Positions 53,508 through 64,000 of a stretch of 64,000 nt of DNA are shown here, in pieces (the stretch's first letter is position 1; each line of letters begins with the position of its first letter). The stretch is from Meconema thalassinum. Its lineage: Eukaryota > Arthropoda > Insecta > Orthoptera > Tettigoniidae. The DNA lies in NCBI GenBank assembly GCA_946902985.2, contig OX336398.1, positions 229,177,556 through 229,241,555 of the forward strand. The letters run 5' to 3'. A program made the translations under genes and the position numbers. The notes below the pieces were generated by a model. That model saw nothing but the letters and a program-made list of their open reading frames with translations. It was not told the origin of the DNA and did no database searches.

Positions 53508-56500
53508 TGAACCCGAGGTGGTCATGCTGACTGGTCTCGAACGTGGATCTCGGAGATAAGTTGAGCTCTGAATGAAGGTTCCACCAGGGAACGAACCCGA
53601 GATCTGTTGAGGGTATTTCATTGTAAGAACCCCTAGAAAAAATTATATATTTAATTACTGATGTGATATCAGTTGTTACTGACATTATTTAGTGAAATAA
53701 TGCAGGAAAATAGTGGAAGATAGCATTATTTGGACTACATGAAGTAGGCTATGCTGGATTTGAAACACAGGAGTTTCAAAGTTTGACGTTTTGCAGATAG
53801 CCCCAGAATTGTGGGAGGAGGCCCGTGGCGCCACGTCAATCTTGCTGACCCAGATAAGTCGTCTGCAAGGGGTCGGGAGGTTAAATAATGACCAGGTTCT
53901 TCCCCGTTTGAGAATAGACTTGAGAATGGAACGGGAAGATCCCAAGGAAAATCATTGATTACTCATGATTGGAGCAATGCAATGACATGAGAGTTGCGCA
54001 CAGGTGAATCTTTAGCCGGGAGGCTATTTTTAGAGCCATAAAACGGCGAAATCAAGGCATGTTTAATGCAGTGCGTAATGTTACAGGACTATGGGTGTTC
54101 GCGGTTGGACTTGAGGATGTTGCCAGGGATTCCCAGTGAAGTAGCGTCCCCAAGCCATGGATAAGATAATTAATATAAATTAAGTGGCCGATCGATCCTC
54201 GAACACACATACATTTTTGTGACCAGCGAAGAAAAAGGAACAATATGGATATTATTCCAAGTTCAGAATCAGCCTAGGAGAGGAGATGATTTATCGCTGG
54301 AATTCTTGCCCTACTTTTTGTGTGAAACAGATATAAGAGGGTGGACCCAGTCGAAGCGTACAGTTTACGGCGTACAGTTGAAACTTACAGTTCGTGACAG
54401 TTTTAGACCCAGTCGGAGGGAGAGTTGTTTTGAAGCAGTCGCAGTTGAAAAGGACACGGAGCGCCCAGGCGCACACAAAGACTTAAACATTTCACTGGTA
54501 ATCAGCATGTTAGTTGTGCAATGTAACACACATGTGAGAATATATTCGTGCATGGTCATGAACTAAGAATGAAGTCGGTAATTAACAAACTTGATTCTGC
54601 GAAATGCATATTACCGAAGTTAGGAGAGGATGCTCGGACTTCAATGTGGGAAGCCGTGCAGTAAGACTGTTATATAATGTTTATTAAGTGCCGTGTGATA
54701 TACTAGGCAGGACTGTGAAAAGTAATAATTCATGTAAATACAATGTACAATGTTGAGCGCAGTAAAGTATAGTGATTGGTTATACATATTTGGAGTATAC
54801 CAGTAAGTAGCGTTCATGACGAGATGTAAGCATATCGCTGCAATAGTAGGAAGATTATCAAGGGATGATCGAGAAACTGTTGGTGAATCCGTGAGCAGAT
54901 GATCGGGAGATTCAATCAGGAAGGGGTAGGACCGAAGATAGGGCCATCCGCACCTGTACTTTCGATACATGCTAGGGAATGTCAACCAATCAGGAATTAA
55001 AGTGTAACGTGTGTTTGTGCACCGATGCTATGTAAAATATCTCTTAAAGTCATAATATAACCAGTGTTATAAAGTGTTATGTGGTTTGGAAGCATTAGCT
55101 TCATTATAAAAATGGAAAAGTGTCGTGTGTTTATAAATCAGATGTCATATAATATGTGTATTTGCAAGATGGCAATGTGTCACTAAGTAAGCCGATGGCA
55201 GGTGACACTGGAATATGGTGGTTGGAACCACCTGGATAAAGCCGACGTAAGTACCCCACAAATCATGTTACTATAGAAGGATAGTCACTGCATGTAATGT
55301 GATTTCGGAAGTATAAAATATGCCAGTAAGAATCAATATTAGGTGGCATATCCTCATATGTTTATTGTTTGATTTCAGTAAAGTTAAGATGTTGAATACA
55401 TCAGAGAGTAGATTAATCGTTACCACTATTAATGCTACTAATAAATAATGGCAATTCAGTTATGTGAAACTTAACGTGACGAACGCGAATGTTCGATCAT
55501 TGAGGCAGTTACGTTGTGTCGGAAGGATAATTTATGTCAGTAATAATAATAATAATAATTAATTTATGCCGGAGCATATTTAGTGTGTACCCTATCTCCG
55601 ATGTTGGATATGAAATGTTCCGGGTTCGAATCCCGTGGTAAGCGCGGGGAGAACATTGGACACCTCGACGCTATACCTGATTCCCCAATAACTTATTGTT
55701 GAGTGATTCAGCTCGTTGAAGCGAATCATTGGCGGCAGCTGTTGACTGACCGTAATATTTTATTTGAGATACCGGCTAACCACTAGACCTGTGTTCTATG
55801 AATCTCGTGCCTTCATATTGTGATACGGACCGGTTGAGGCCTTTATTAATGTCCTAAGGATAGGATTAAATATTCAAGCTCACCCAGAACCATTGCATAA
55901 TATTCAGTTCAGATCATATGGGATCACGTGGATCATTGTGACCACAATGTTATATTCAAAGTTGTAATACTGCTTGGGAGGTAAAAGTCCAGGAAACGGG
56001 GAGACAAGGGGCGCTTTACAGCCGTGAACGACCCTACCCTGTCCATTGTATGCAGGCAGTCCAAGGGGCTGGGGTTGCTAAACTAACTGTGAAGGTTCGC
56101 GTTCTTGAGCGGACAGATTTAAGACCTTGCTTGTAATGAAAGGAAGAATTGTTATAATGTGTAATGAATGTGTGTGGTTTAAAAACACAATGCTAATCAT
56201 AGATTTCCCTGATGATATAAAAATTTAGCAATCTAACGAATGGTTGGATGTTGTATTTGTTACTGTCACTGACACCTAGTTAACGAAGTGGGTTACTCGT
56301 TGCCACAGGCTACGCTCGTAAGGGTAGCGTAATAGTATACTATCCGACACAACGATAACAGAAGTTATTTAGTGAAATCACAATGACATGCAGTGTAACT
56401 ATAAAATGAAGGGAGTGGAGGGGTAGACTTACGTAATTGTGGTATTGCAAGTAGATCGTAGTGCAAACCATGAGTTGGCTAATGCATGAAAGCATTTGGT

Positions 56501-57253
56501 GGGAGAGAGAGATGTAACACAGATAGTACACATGATGTAAATTCAGATGTATTGTAGGATACAAGTAACTTTGTGAATATAAAGAAGTCACATTAGGTGA
56601 CATGAATGTAATAGTTCAGTTTTGTGAAACATTACATGTGCATCAGTGCACTTGAGTAAAGTTTAAAGTCCGCATAATGATAAAAGATTGAATAGTGATA
56701 TGGATTTAATTTGTTCAACTATGTGAATAATTAATGGATTGTGGGAGTAACTTTGTTTGTTTGTGTATTGTTTATGGGATTTGTGTTCTCATTATTTGTT
56801 TGAAGCCATGAGTTTTACTGAATTAAAGACTTTAGAGTAGAGTTGTGCCTTATCATTGTAGAGTTGATACCTTTTAGCCTCAAATCCAAAATATGCAACT
56901 GCTCAATGGGAGAACGGTACACGCCTGAGTCCTGAAGCTAGCTGGAGGCAGAAGCATATTTTCCATCGAGATTACTCACATGGGTACATGGAAATTGATG
57001 TCCTGTACAGTGATTTGAGCTATAGGTACAACTAAAGTCGGTCTAGATCTTGTGCACACAACTCTATTAAAATAACGACTAATATGAATTAGGGGATGAC
57101 CGCGCCTAACCTTAGGTATGCTCCGATACGAACAATATAAATTTTGATAAACACCTTCTATTAGCATGATGCATTTAATTTATCATGGAGCTGGTATGTG
57201 GGCCGGTTTAAAATACAGGTCACCATATGCGCAAGAGGTGTACTAATTTATCA
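53508..57253 (+). repeat. 5' LTR (~3.75 kb, end inferred)
   Basis: It starts TG at 53508 and is inferred to end CA at 57253 (AATTTATCA) directly before a primer-binding-site-like TGGCGCCC. A weak TATA-like ATATAAGAGG lies at 54331, followed by three GTACAGTT-like repeats; this could be the promoter. An AAT microsatellite is at 55543-55560, and a B-box-like GGGTTCGAATCCC at 55625. No convincing ORF. Only the first 379 bp can be checked against the 3' LTR. Confidence 0.7.
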
Positions 57254-57271
57254 TGGCGCCCAGGTTCGTGG
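57254..57271 (+). other. Candidate primer-binding site
   Basis: TGGCGCCCAGGTTCGTGG immediately follows the inferred LTR end. TGG complements a tRNA CCA end, and GGCGCC is common in retroelement primer sites. The exact tRNA was not identified. Confidence 0.55.
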
Positions 57272-57594
57272 AGCTTATGGGATTTAGGGAAACCCCATTG
57301 ATTTTTATGGTATTTCATGGGGAAAACCATAGTAATTATATTTTTGCCTCAAACTGTGTTTGAGTGATTTCTGAGTTCAGTAGGCTTTTGACGTAACGCA
57401 GAGTCTCTCTATTGAGAAGAGGATTACCCAAGGGTATGAGCGCTACACACCCAATCCATAATTAATACATAAATTCAAAGTTTATGCAATTTTGCAGTAT
57501 GTGTACAGTGTTTTGTGTCTCTCTCCAAATCGTATCCACACATATTTCCAGGAAGCCTGCCTGCATCTCAAAGTATATTATTGTAAGAATGTGA

Positions 57595-59883
57595 GGTACA
57601 GAGGAGATCGTGCAGTTGATTGCAGGCTTAAGACAGCATTTTGACGCTGTTAATGAACAAAATAAGCTGGAAGCTAAGACTTTCCAGGAGGGAATAAACG
57701 CTCGGTTAGATGATAATCAGAGTGAATTGAATAATCGGTTAGATGCCAATCAGCTGGCAATTAATGCAAATCAGCTGGCAATGGAGGCAAATAAGGTTGA
57801 GTTAAACGATAAGTTAGGTCAGATGCAAGAGGTAATTAAGACTGAAGTTACAGAAACTGTTGTAAGCATTGTATTGGAAATGCAGGTTAAGACGGATAAA
57901 CGTTTCGAGGCTATAGAAGCCAAACTTGAGAGTAACTTACAAGCGTGTAAGCATGCGCAGGATGAAACCAACAGTAGGTTAGACGCGTTATCTAACGATA
58001 TTAAGGATATTCAAATCCAAAATGAGGCGAATCTCGAACGCCAAGCGAAACAGTTCGCAGAATTTACCCGTACGGTAGATCAAAGGTTGGAAGAAAACGA
58101 CAGTAAATGGGACACGAAATTGAAAAGCTATGCTAGAGCAATTAACGGTGATCTGAAGAAACAGGATCGGAATATATTAGGTCAATGCCAGGAAATAGGT
58201 GAAATCAAGGCTGTCGTTAACGAGAGTAAAGAGCTGGTAGGAAATATGAAGGGTCAGATGAGCAAAGTTCATCAAGAACTGGACCAAGTTCAAAGTGACA
58301 TTGTCGTAGTTAACAAAAGGCAAGAGGAGTATAGAGGTGAAATCATTAAGGTCCAGAATGAAATGTCAAAGGTCAATGGACACATTCGAGAGGAAATCAA
58401 AGGATTGGGGGAAGAACTCGAAGTGAGAGAAGGCCAAAAGACAGAGGCAAACGACAAGACCCTTGTTCAGATAAAGGAAGACGTAGAGGAAGAAATATCC
58501 CATATTAAGCAAAGTCTGAAGGAAGACAAGCAGAAAATATTTCAAGTAGCCGAGGAAAATCGAGATAGGCTTACCAGAATAGAGAAAGAGGTAATTACTC
58601 GTCTGGAAAGAGCAGAGATGCGCCACAATCAAATGGAGACTTGGATAATTGCGCAAGAGGAAACCCTCATGAAAGATCCTAAGTCTAGCGAAGGCAGCAT
58701 GGACGATATGAGGAGAACTAGGTGGGCAGATTTGGAAACCCAGCCTATAATAAGGAGTGCTACAGGCCCAGGCGAAAGTCCTTATATGACGCCAGGTGCG
58801 CCAGTTGCAGCATCGACGCCACACGAAAATGCTATGCACACACAAGGGATAAATGTTATCAGAGCAAGTGAAGAGAAACCAAGGAAATTCTCAGGTAGCC
58901 ACTGTAGTATGACACCGAAATATTGGCTAAAAGAAGTGTCTGAATATTTGAATGATGCGCGAATACCGCAAGAGCGCAGGCTACGAGCTATAGAGAAATT
59001 AACAGAAGGGGAGTGCGCATTATGGTTTCGCAGTTTCCGCTACACTTTCGATAATGTTGAGGAGTTTCGAGAGGCATTTTTGAAGAGATACTGGGATCCA
59101 GCGACCCAACAGAATTTACGGTTGGATTTATATTCAAAAAGATACAGCACTAACAATCCAACGAAGTATGCAGAATTCTTCATATCACAGATGTGTCGGT
59201 TCAAAGAACTTGATCAAAAGCCTAGCGAGCTGGAATTATGTATTGCTATCGCCAAACAGCTTCCATACGAGATACAGAGACTGCTAATCTCGGCTAATGC
59301 AAAAACTGCTATGGAAATGGAGACAGTTCTGAGACAACTGGACCTCACAACAGCAAATACGATGCGTCAGAATCGAACCGTGGAACAGGTACATGTGGCC
59401 AACACACAGACTGACCAGTATCAAGCTCCAAAGAACAACAAAGCTACTAGCACAGATACGTTAGATTCCAACGGACGTCAATGGGAACAGGAACCCAGAA
59501 GATGGCAGCCGAAATATAAAGGTAATGCTGGCAGGGGAAGAGGCCGAAATTCTTGGAACAAGCAGAATACCAGGGATAGGCCGTACCAAAACAATGGAGG
59601 TAACAATGGCCAAGAAGGCAACAATAGAAATTGGAGACCCCAGGAAAGAAGACGTAACTTCGATGATGAGGTAGAGGAGCGATACCACGCTTCATTGCAA
59701 TACCTCAATGAAAGGGGAGATGAGCCCCCGAAGCAACAAGTCCACTGGCAAGAAGTTATGCAGAATAGGACGTCGCCAGATAGATATGGAGACGGAGCTA
59801 AGAGTTTGGATCTACAGCGCAGCGAACAGGAGAGAAGAAACTCTAAGGGGACGGGCGCTATTGAAAAAAAACGCCAAAATTAG
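57595..59883 (+). CDS. Gag-like protein of the Gypsy element
   Basis: A structural protein that would form the particle and bind element RNA. The N-terminal ~340 residues are strongly heptad-like and charged (NRLDANQLAINANQLAMEAN, then many E/K/Q), predicting a long coiled coil. A retrotransposon-gag core follows near residue 422 (PRKFSG, TPKYWLKEVSEYLNDARIP, LWFRSFRYTFDNVEEFREAF). The tail near residue 640 is Arg/Gly/Asn-rich (GRGRGRNSWNKQNTRDRPYQ). No CCHC zinc knuckle is seen, so RNA binding is presumably by the basic tail. The start is unclear: the frame opens after a TGA at 57592 that directly follows ATG 57589, and the first in-frame ATG is 57781. It ends at TAG 59881, just after a run of eight A residues that would shift ribosomes into pol. 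Confidence 0.82.
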   Translation, partial: GTEEIVQLIAGLRQHFDAVNEQNKLEAKTFQEGINARLDDNQSELNNRLDANQLAINANQLAMEANKVELNDKLGQMQEVIKTEVTETVVSIVLEMQVKTDKRFEAIEAKLESNLQACKHAQDETNSRLDALSNDIKDIQIQNEANLERQAKQFAEFTRTVDQRLEENDSKWDTKLKSYARAINGDLKKQDRNILGQCQEIGEIKAVVNESKELVGNMKGQMSKVHQELDQVQSDIVVVNKRQEEYRGEIIKVQNEMSKVNGHIREEIKGLGEELEVREGQKTEANDKTLVQIKEDVEEEISHIKQSLKEDKQKIFQVAEENRDRLTRIEKEVITRLERAEMRHNQMETWIIAQEETLMKDPKSSEGSMDDMRRTRWADLETQPIIRSATGPGESPYMTPGAPVAASTPHENAMHTQGINVIRASEEKPRKFSGSHCSMTPKYWLKEVSEYLNDARIPQERRLRAIEKLTEGECALWFRSFRYTFDNVEEFREAFLKRYWDPATQQNLRLDLYSKRYSTNNPTKYAEFFISQMCRFKELDQKPSELELCIAIAKQLPYEIQRLLISANAKTAMEMETVLRQLDLTTANTMRQNRTVEQVHVANTQTDQYQAPKNNKATSTDTLDSNGRQWEQEPRRWQPKYKGNAGRGRGRNSWNKQNTRDRPYQNNGGNNGQEGNNRNWRPQERRRNFDDEVEERYHASLQYLNERGDEPPKQQVHWQEVMQNRTSPDRYGDGAKSLDLQRSEQERRNSKGTGAIEKKRQN
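59864..59873 (+). promoter_or_regulatory. Probable -1 ribosomal frameshift site
   Basis: GAAAAAAAACGCC: in gag phase the heptamer A AAA AAA (59865-59871) allows a -1 slip. The pol frame then reads from ACG at 59871, ten bases before the gag stop. The pol frame is closed by TGA at 59862-59864, so the overlap is only 17-20 bases, centred on this run. No downstream stem was verified. Confidence 0.65.
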
Positions 59884-62756
59884 AAGAATTTGGAAATGAT
59901 GGATGGAAGTCAGTCAACGTCATCAATTGGATAGCCAAACCAGAAGAGTTAATTGAGGATACGGGAGGATCACAGGTCATGGTCAAACGAGAATTGCCCA
60001 TTATTTTGATAAGAGTGGCAGGGTTGAAAATAAGAAGTTTATTGGATACGGGTTCAACAGTGTGCCTTATGACACAAGCATTGTATAATGAGATAGCGCA
60101 GAGAGAAAATGTTTTGAAAATACCTATCTCAAGTGTCAAAATAAAAGGTGTAATTCCAGACAGAACGATGGTATGCAAATATCAAATATTCCTAGAGTTA
60201 CAGATAGGAGGCTCTACGTTTTCACAGAGTTTTCTATTAGTAAACAAACTGCCTTTTAACCTGATTATAGGGGCACAATTTATAAGGGAATACCGAGTGA
60301 TAATCGACCTAGCACAGGACAGGGTTATGTTCCATGTGAATGAGGAAGCTGAAGGCTTAGAGGTCGCACTCAATCAGAATGAACCAGGGTCAGATGAACA
60401 AGTATGGCATACATACAGAGATGTGGCTGAGGAAGAAGTGTTAGCTATTGAACAGTTAGAAGAAGAACTGAAAACACTAGCCGCAGACTTAGAAAAAGAT
60501 CTGGAACCCGAACTGGAAGAACATATTTCGGAAAAGCTTGAAGAAGCAAAAATTGGACCAAAAGAGAAGGAAAATTTAAGGCAATTATTACTGGAACAGA
60601 AGGAAGTCTTTGATTCGAGACCTGGTCGTATAAAGAACTTCAATTATGCTTTCCAAGTCAGTGATTGGACACCATTTAGGCAGAAACCCTACCCTATAGC
60701 CGAAAAGCACTATGCTAAAGTGAAAGAGGCAATTCAGGAGATGTTGGAGGCCGGTGTTATTGAGAAGACACCTACGCCTTACGTAAGTCCATTGGTAATT
60801 GTACCTAAGACAGACGGGACTGTCAGGATATGTCTGGACCTGAGACATTTAAATTTGAAGGTTATTCCGGAGTTCGACCAAGTGCCACCTATTAAGGAAA
60901 TCCTCAGGAAATTCAAAGGGAAAACCGTATTCACAAATTTGGATATTACTTCCAGTTTCCACCATCTTGAATTAGAGAAGAAAACTAGTCTGTTGACAGG
61001 ATTAATGTTTGATCAACACACATATACGTTTTTAAGGCTACCTTTTGGGTTGAAAACAGCTGGTTCAGCCCTGATAAGAGCGTTAGATCGCAATCTATCC
61101 GATGATGTGAAGGAGAGAACCATCAGATACGTAGACGACATTCTACTCACATCAGAATCTCTGGAGGAGCACATGAGAGACCTGAAGAAGTTGCTAGATG
61201 ACCTTCGAGAAGCTAACTTTAAGGTTAATATCAAGAAATCGCACTTCTGTCAGAGGGAAGTTAAATTCCTAGGGCATGTTATTGATGCAAATGGAGTTAA
61301 GCCTAACCCAGATACATTGGAGGTAATTCTGAATTTCCCTCGACCCACGAAAGTAAAGCATGTCCGACAGTATTTGGGATTAATTGGATTCTTTTCGAAC
61401 CACTGCCCAAATTATACTACGACAGTAGCACCATTGCAGGATTTATTGAAGAAAGGCGGCAGATGGAATTGGACGGAGCAATGTCAGGAAGCATTCGTGA
61501 GGTCAAAGCAAATGCTTTTGGAATATGTGAAGCTGGGATACCCGGATTATACCCAGAAATTCATCATACAGACGGATGCATCACTTGTTGGTGTAGGAGC
61601 GATGCTATTCCAGGAAAATGTTGATAAGCCTGAAAGGAAAATTTTAATTGCCTTTATAAGTAGGAGGCTGAAAACCCATGAGAAAAACTACACGATTACA
61701 GAGATAGAGTTGCTCGCAATTTTATACGCGTTGCAAACATGGCATAAACTCGTGTATGGCTTTCAAATAGTCCTCAGAACAGACCATCAAGCTTTAACAT
61801 TTCTGTTAAAGACGGACTTGTCTAGCCAGCGGTTGACAAGATGGTCCCTGTATATTCAACAATTCAATGTGGAAATAGAATACTGTCCAGGGAAAGGAAA
61901 TGTAATACCGGACATATTAAGCCGTTACCCTAGAGAAGAGGAAACTCTCGCTGTCCAGATTGAGAATCGAGATCAGAAGACTTTGGATGATTTGAGGAAT
62001 CTTACCAACCTACAACGCGAAGACCCGTGGTTGAAGATGATGATCGATTACTTCGAGGGACGATTAGCAAGGGGAACTGCAATATACAGAGAGGCAGAGG
62101 CATTATCAACAGATTATGTATGGTATAATCAGATACTACACAAGTGGGATGATGTGGAACATACCCGACAAAGAGTTGTCATTCCTGCATCTTTGCAGAG
62201 GAGATTGGTGTGGCTAGCACACAGAGCATTTGGACATCCCGGAATAGACAAAATTACCGCTCTGTTGAAAGAAGCATTCACTTGGTCAAAGTTGAGAGAA
62301 ACTGTGAGAAATGCCATTAGGACATGCGATTTGTGCCAAAGGGTAAAGCCAAATCCATTTTTAATGAGACAACGACCTATTCCGTTGTTACCGGAGAAGC
62401 CAAGGCAGCTATTAAGCATAGATAACTTTGGACCATTGCCTAGAGCACGTAGAGGCAATAGACACATTTTTGTAGCCATGGATGTATTTTCAAAAATGGT
62501 GGTATTATGCCCCATACAGAAGACAAGTTCAAAGCAGGTATTGAAACGCCTGAAAGAGAGAGTTATTCCGATTCTTGGGAAGCCGGATAACATCCTCTCA
62601 GACCACGGAAGTTGCTTCACAAGCGCGGAATTTCGTCGAGAACTGGAAACTCTAGGAATTAGGCAGATTTTATCTACCATTCGCCATCCTGAGGCAAGTC
62701 CAGTTGAAAGAGTAATGAGAGAGATCCAGAAGTACATGAAGATCTACTGCTCTTAA
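59871..62756 (+). pseudogene. Pol of the Gypsy element: protease, RT, RNase H, integrase (cut by a stop)
   Basis: A polyprotein expressed by frameshift from gag. The first ATG is 59979, but translation should enter from 59871. Protease has LLDTGS (Asp at residue 23 counted from 59979) and NLIIGAQFI. Reverse transcriptase has SPLVIVPKTDGTVRICLDLR, LPFGLKTAGSALIRAL and YVDD at 61128-61139. RNase H has FIIQTDASLVGVGAMLFQ and EIELLAILYALQTW. Integrase has an H-H-C-C zinc region (HRAFGHPGIDK, CDLCQRV) and a D-D-E core (SIDNFG, LSDHGSCF, SPVERVMREI). TAA at 62754-62756 truncates the integrase just after the core. The downstream part remains open in the same frame, so this is a single nonsense change in an otherwise intact frame. 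Confidence 0.9.
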
Positions 62757-63536
62757 GAGAATTGGCGTTGGATTGAATTCCTAGAAGTAATTAAATACTG
62801 TATAAATAATACGGTACATGAGGCGACAGGTCAGGTTCCCGTGACTCTACATTTAGATCAGAGGCCGGAAAGACCGTGGAATGGTGTTATTCCATTACCA
62901 GTAGACGCACAGCCAGGACGAGAATTGAGGATCCAACGAACCTTCGAATATCTCCAGGCACAAGCGGAGAGACGTCAGAGGAGAAATCGTGCGAAGAGGT
63001 ATCACAGGCCGCTTCTCGTCGGTGAGAAAGTTTTAGTCAGGAGGCCAGCCAGTTCAGATCCAGGAGCAAGAAAATATAAGAAGTTCATTTTAGGATATCA
63101 CGGCCCGTTCGAGGTTATCAGAGACCTACAGAACAATGCATACAGAATAAGGCATTTAGAAACAGGAAATGAGGTCGTTATGAATGCTGCCAACTTAAAA
63201 GTTTACTATTCGCCAGAAGAATTTGACGAACAAGAAGAAGTATTAGCAGTGCACACCCAACTGAACGTGGACGGCAAAGTCAGCCAGGAAGTCAGACCTG
63301 AAGTTTCACGCAGCGGGACGGAACGAGAAGCAGACAGCTTGCCCAGTGAAGGAAGCGAACAACAAGAGTACCAGTGCATGCTAGAATTTTACAAAGAAAT
63401 GGTTGAAGTAGCGAGAGAGGTTGAGGCCATAAATACGACCCTCCGCTTAGAGAATGAACAGCTTAGGGCTGAGCGCAGAGTGGAAAGGGGAGCCAGACTA
63501 ACCTACTCACAGCCAGATGAGGTGAAAGACCTCTAA
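62757..63536 (+). pseudogene. Pol C-terminal portion after the nonsense codon
   Basis: It is in the same frame as the upstream pol. It holds the end of the integrase: the WRWIEFLEVI helix region, a basic segment (ERRQRRNRAKRYHRPLLVGE) and a GPY/F-like module (FILGYHGPFEVIRDLQNNAY, then NLKVYYS). It continues about 115 residues further as an acidic, Gln/Glu-rich tail with a short coiled coil (LRLENEQLRAERR). The stop is at 63534-63536. There is no ATG start of its own, so it is not a separate gene. No envelope-like ORF follows. Confidence 0.85.
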
Positions 63537-63621
63537 TGTAAACACAGACAGTCGGACAGTCAGCTGGTTACTTACATAAAGTCACTTGCAATTGACTTTT
63601 ATAAGTTTTGCAAGGGGAATA
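63537..63621 (+). other. 3' untranslated region with polypurine tract
   Basis: A short leader after pol; GCAAGGGGAATA (63610-63621) directly precedes the 3' LTR and would prime plus-strand synthesis. Confidence 0.75.
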
Positions 63622-64000
63622 TGAACCCGAGGTGGTCATGCTGACTGGTCTCGAACGTGGATCTCGGAGATAAGTTGAGCTCTGAATGAAGGTTCCACCA
63701 GGGAACGAACCCGAGATCTGTTGAGGGTATTTCATTGTAAGAACCCCTAGAAGAAATTATATATTTAATTACTGATGTGATATCAGTTGTTACTGACATT
63801 ATTTAGTGAAATAATGCAGGAAAATAGTGGAAGATAGCATTATTTGGACTACATGAAGTAGGCTATGCTGGATTTGAAACACAGGAGTTTCAAAGTTTGA
63901 CGTTTTGCAAATAGCCCCAGAATTGTGGGAGGAGGCCCGTGGCGCCACGTCAATCTTGCTGACCCAGATAAGTCATCTGCAAGGGGTCGGGAGGTTAAAT
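63622..64000 (+). repeat. 3' LTR (first 379 bp; continues beyond the window)
   Basis: It matches 53508-53886 without gaps. The three differences I see are all A/G changes (in the A-run near 63753, near 63909 and near 63975). Confidence 0.95.

Larger units (their letters stand above)
53508..64000 (+). mobile_element. Gypsy-class LTR retrotransposon with very long LTRs (runs off the window)
   Basis: The 5' LTR starts TGAACCCGAGGTGG at 53508. The same sequence starts again at 63622, after a purine-rich GCAAGGGGAATA. Over the 379 bp visible in both copies I count three substitutions and no gaps, so insertion is recent. Order inside is primer site, gag, pol with protease, RT, RNase H and integrase, then polypurine tract; there is no env. 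Pol order and the YVDD box place it in Ty3/Gypsy. LTRs of about 3.7 kb recall the Woot/Ulysses type known from beetles and flies, but relatedness is not tested. Confidence 0.9.

Noticed and set aside
54219..54566. 115-codon frame within the 5' LTR
   Set aside because: It starts at GTG, has no recognisable domain, and cannot be compared with the 3' LTR; not enough support for an LTR-encoded protein.
55625..55640. B-box-like GGGTTCGAATCCC as a tRNA or SINE inside the LTR
   Set aside because: No matching A box or repeated body was found at the expected distance.

Overview
The window looks like a piece of a large, repeat-rich insect genome, most likely polyneopteran (cricket, katydid, stick insect or cockroach-like). 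That inference rests on one animal neuroligin-type exon with a proper splice donor, several tRNA-derived SINEs with bodies typical of such insects, and a dense mix of LINEs, Tc1/mariner, Transib, hAT, Helitron and Gypsy elements. Base composition is AT-rich and there is no sign of prokaryotic gene organisation.

Only one host gene is supported: the first coding exon of a neuroligin-like cell-adhesion protein at 32542-33046 (+). Its splice donor leads into an intron that runs off the window or beyond recognisable sequence. No second exon was found in the remaining 31 kb, so that DNA is intronic or intergenic repeat.

Layout. 1-3640: AT-rich, nothing recognised. 3641-6259: 5'-truncated LINE. 6260-7144, 8883-10296, 13325-16345, 16821-17976, 22895-24319 and 44029-44895: families of long non-autonomous repeats ending in a hairpin. 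7635-8444 and 28422-29234: two copies of a Transib-type MITE. 10422-13279: SINEs, an inverted-repeat element with a hammerhead-like motif, and an internally deleted hAT element. 18462-24762: a 6.3 kb element with ~430 bp terminal inverted repeats carrying a broken gene for an XPG/PIN-like nuclease plus a CXC-type cysteine cluster (Academ-like). It was split by a 2.1 kb Transib element with a decayed RAG1-like transposase and by a hairpin-ended repeat. 24880-30245: LINE, Helitron, mariner and SINE remnants. 30535-31735: 7-bp satellite. 32542-33046: neuroligin exon. 33460-37740: SINE, a 415-bp tandem duplication, a 50-bp minisatellite and LINE remnants. 37998-46271: LINE, mariner, MITE, SINE and Helitron remnants. 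46543-49716: truncated LINE holding an intact-looking Tc1 element (46551-48015). 50262-51800: CT-rich array. 53508 to the window end: a young Gypsy-class LTR retrotransposon with unusually long (~3.7 kb) LTRs, a coiled-coil Gag, a probable -1 frameshift site and a Pol with one nonsense codon.

The window is best read as a record of nested insertions. Several can be dated relative to each other because removing the inner element restores the outer one: Transib inside the Academ-like gene, Tc1 inside the LINE, Transib MITE inside a mariner relic, mariner inside a hairpin-ended repeat. All family assignments are from reading motifs by eye; no database search was run.
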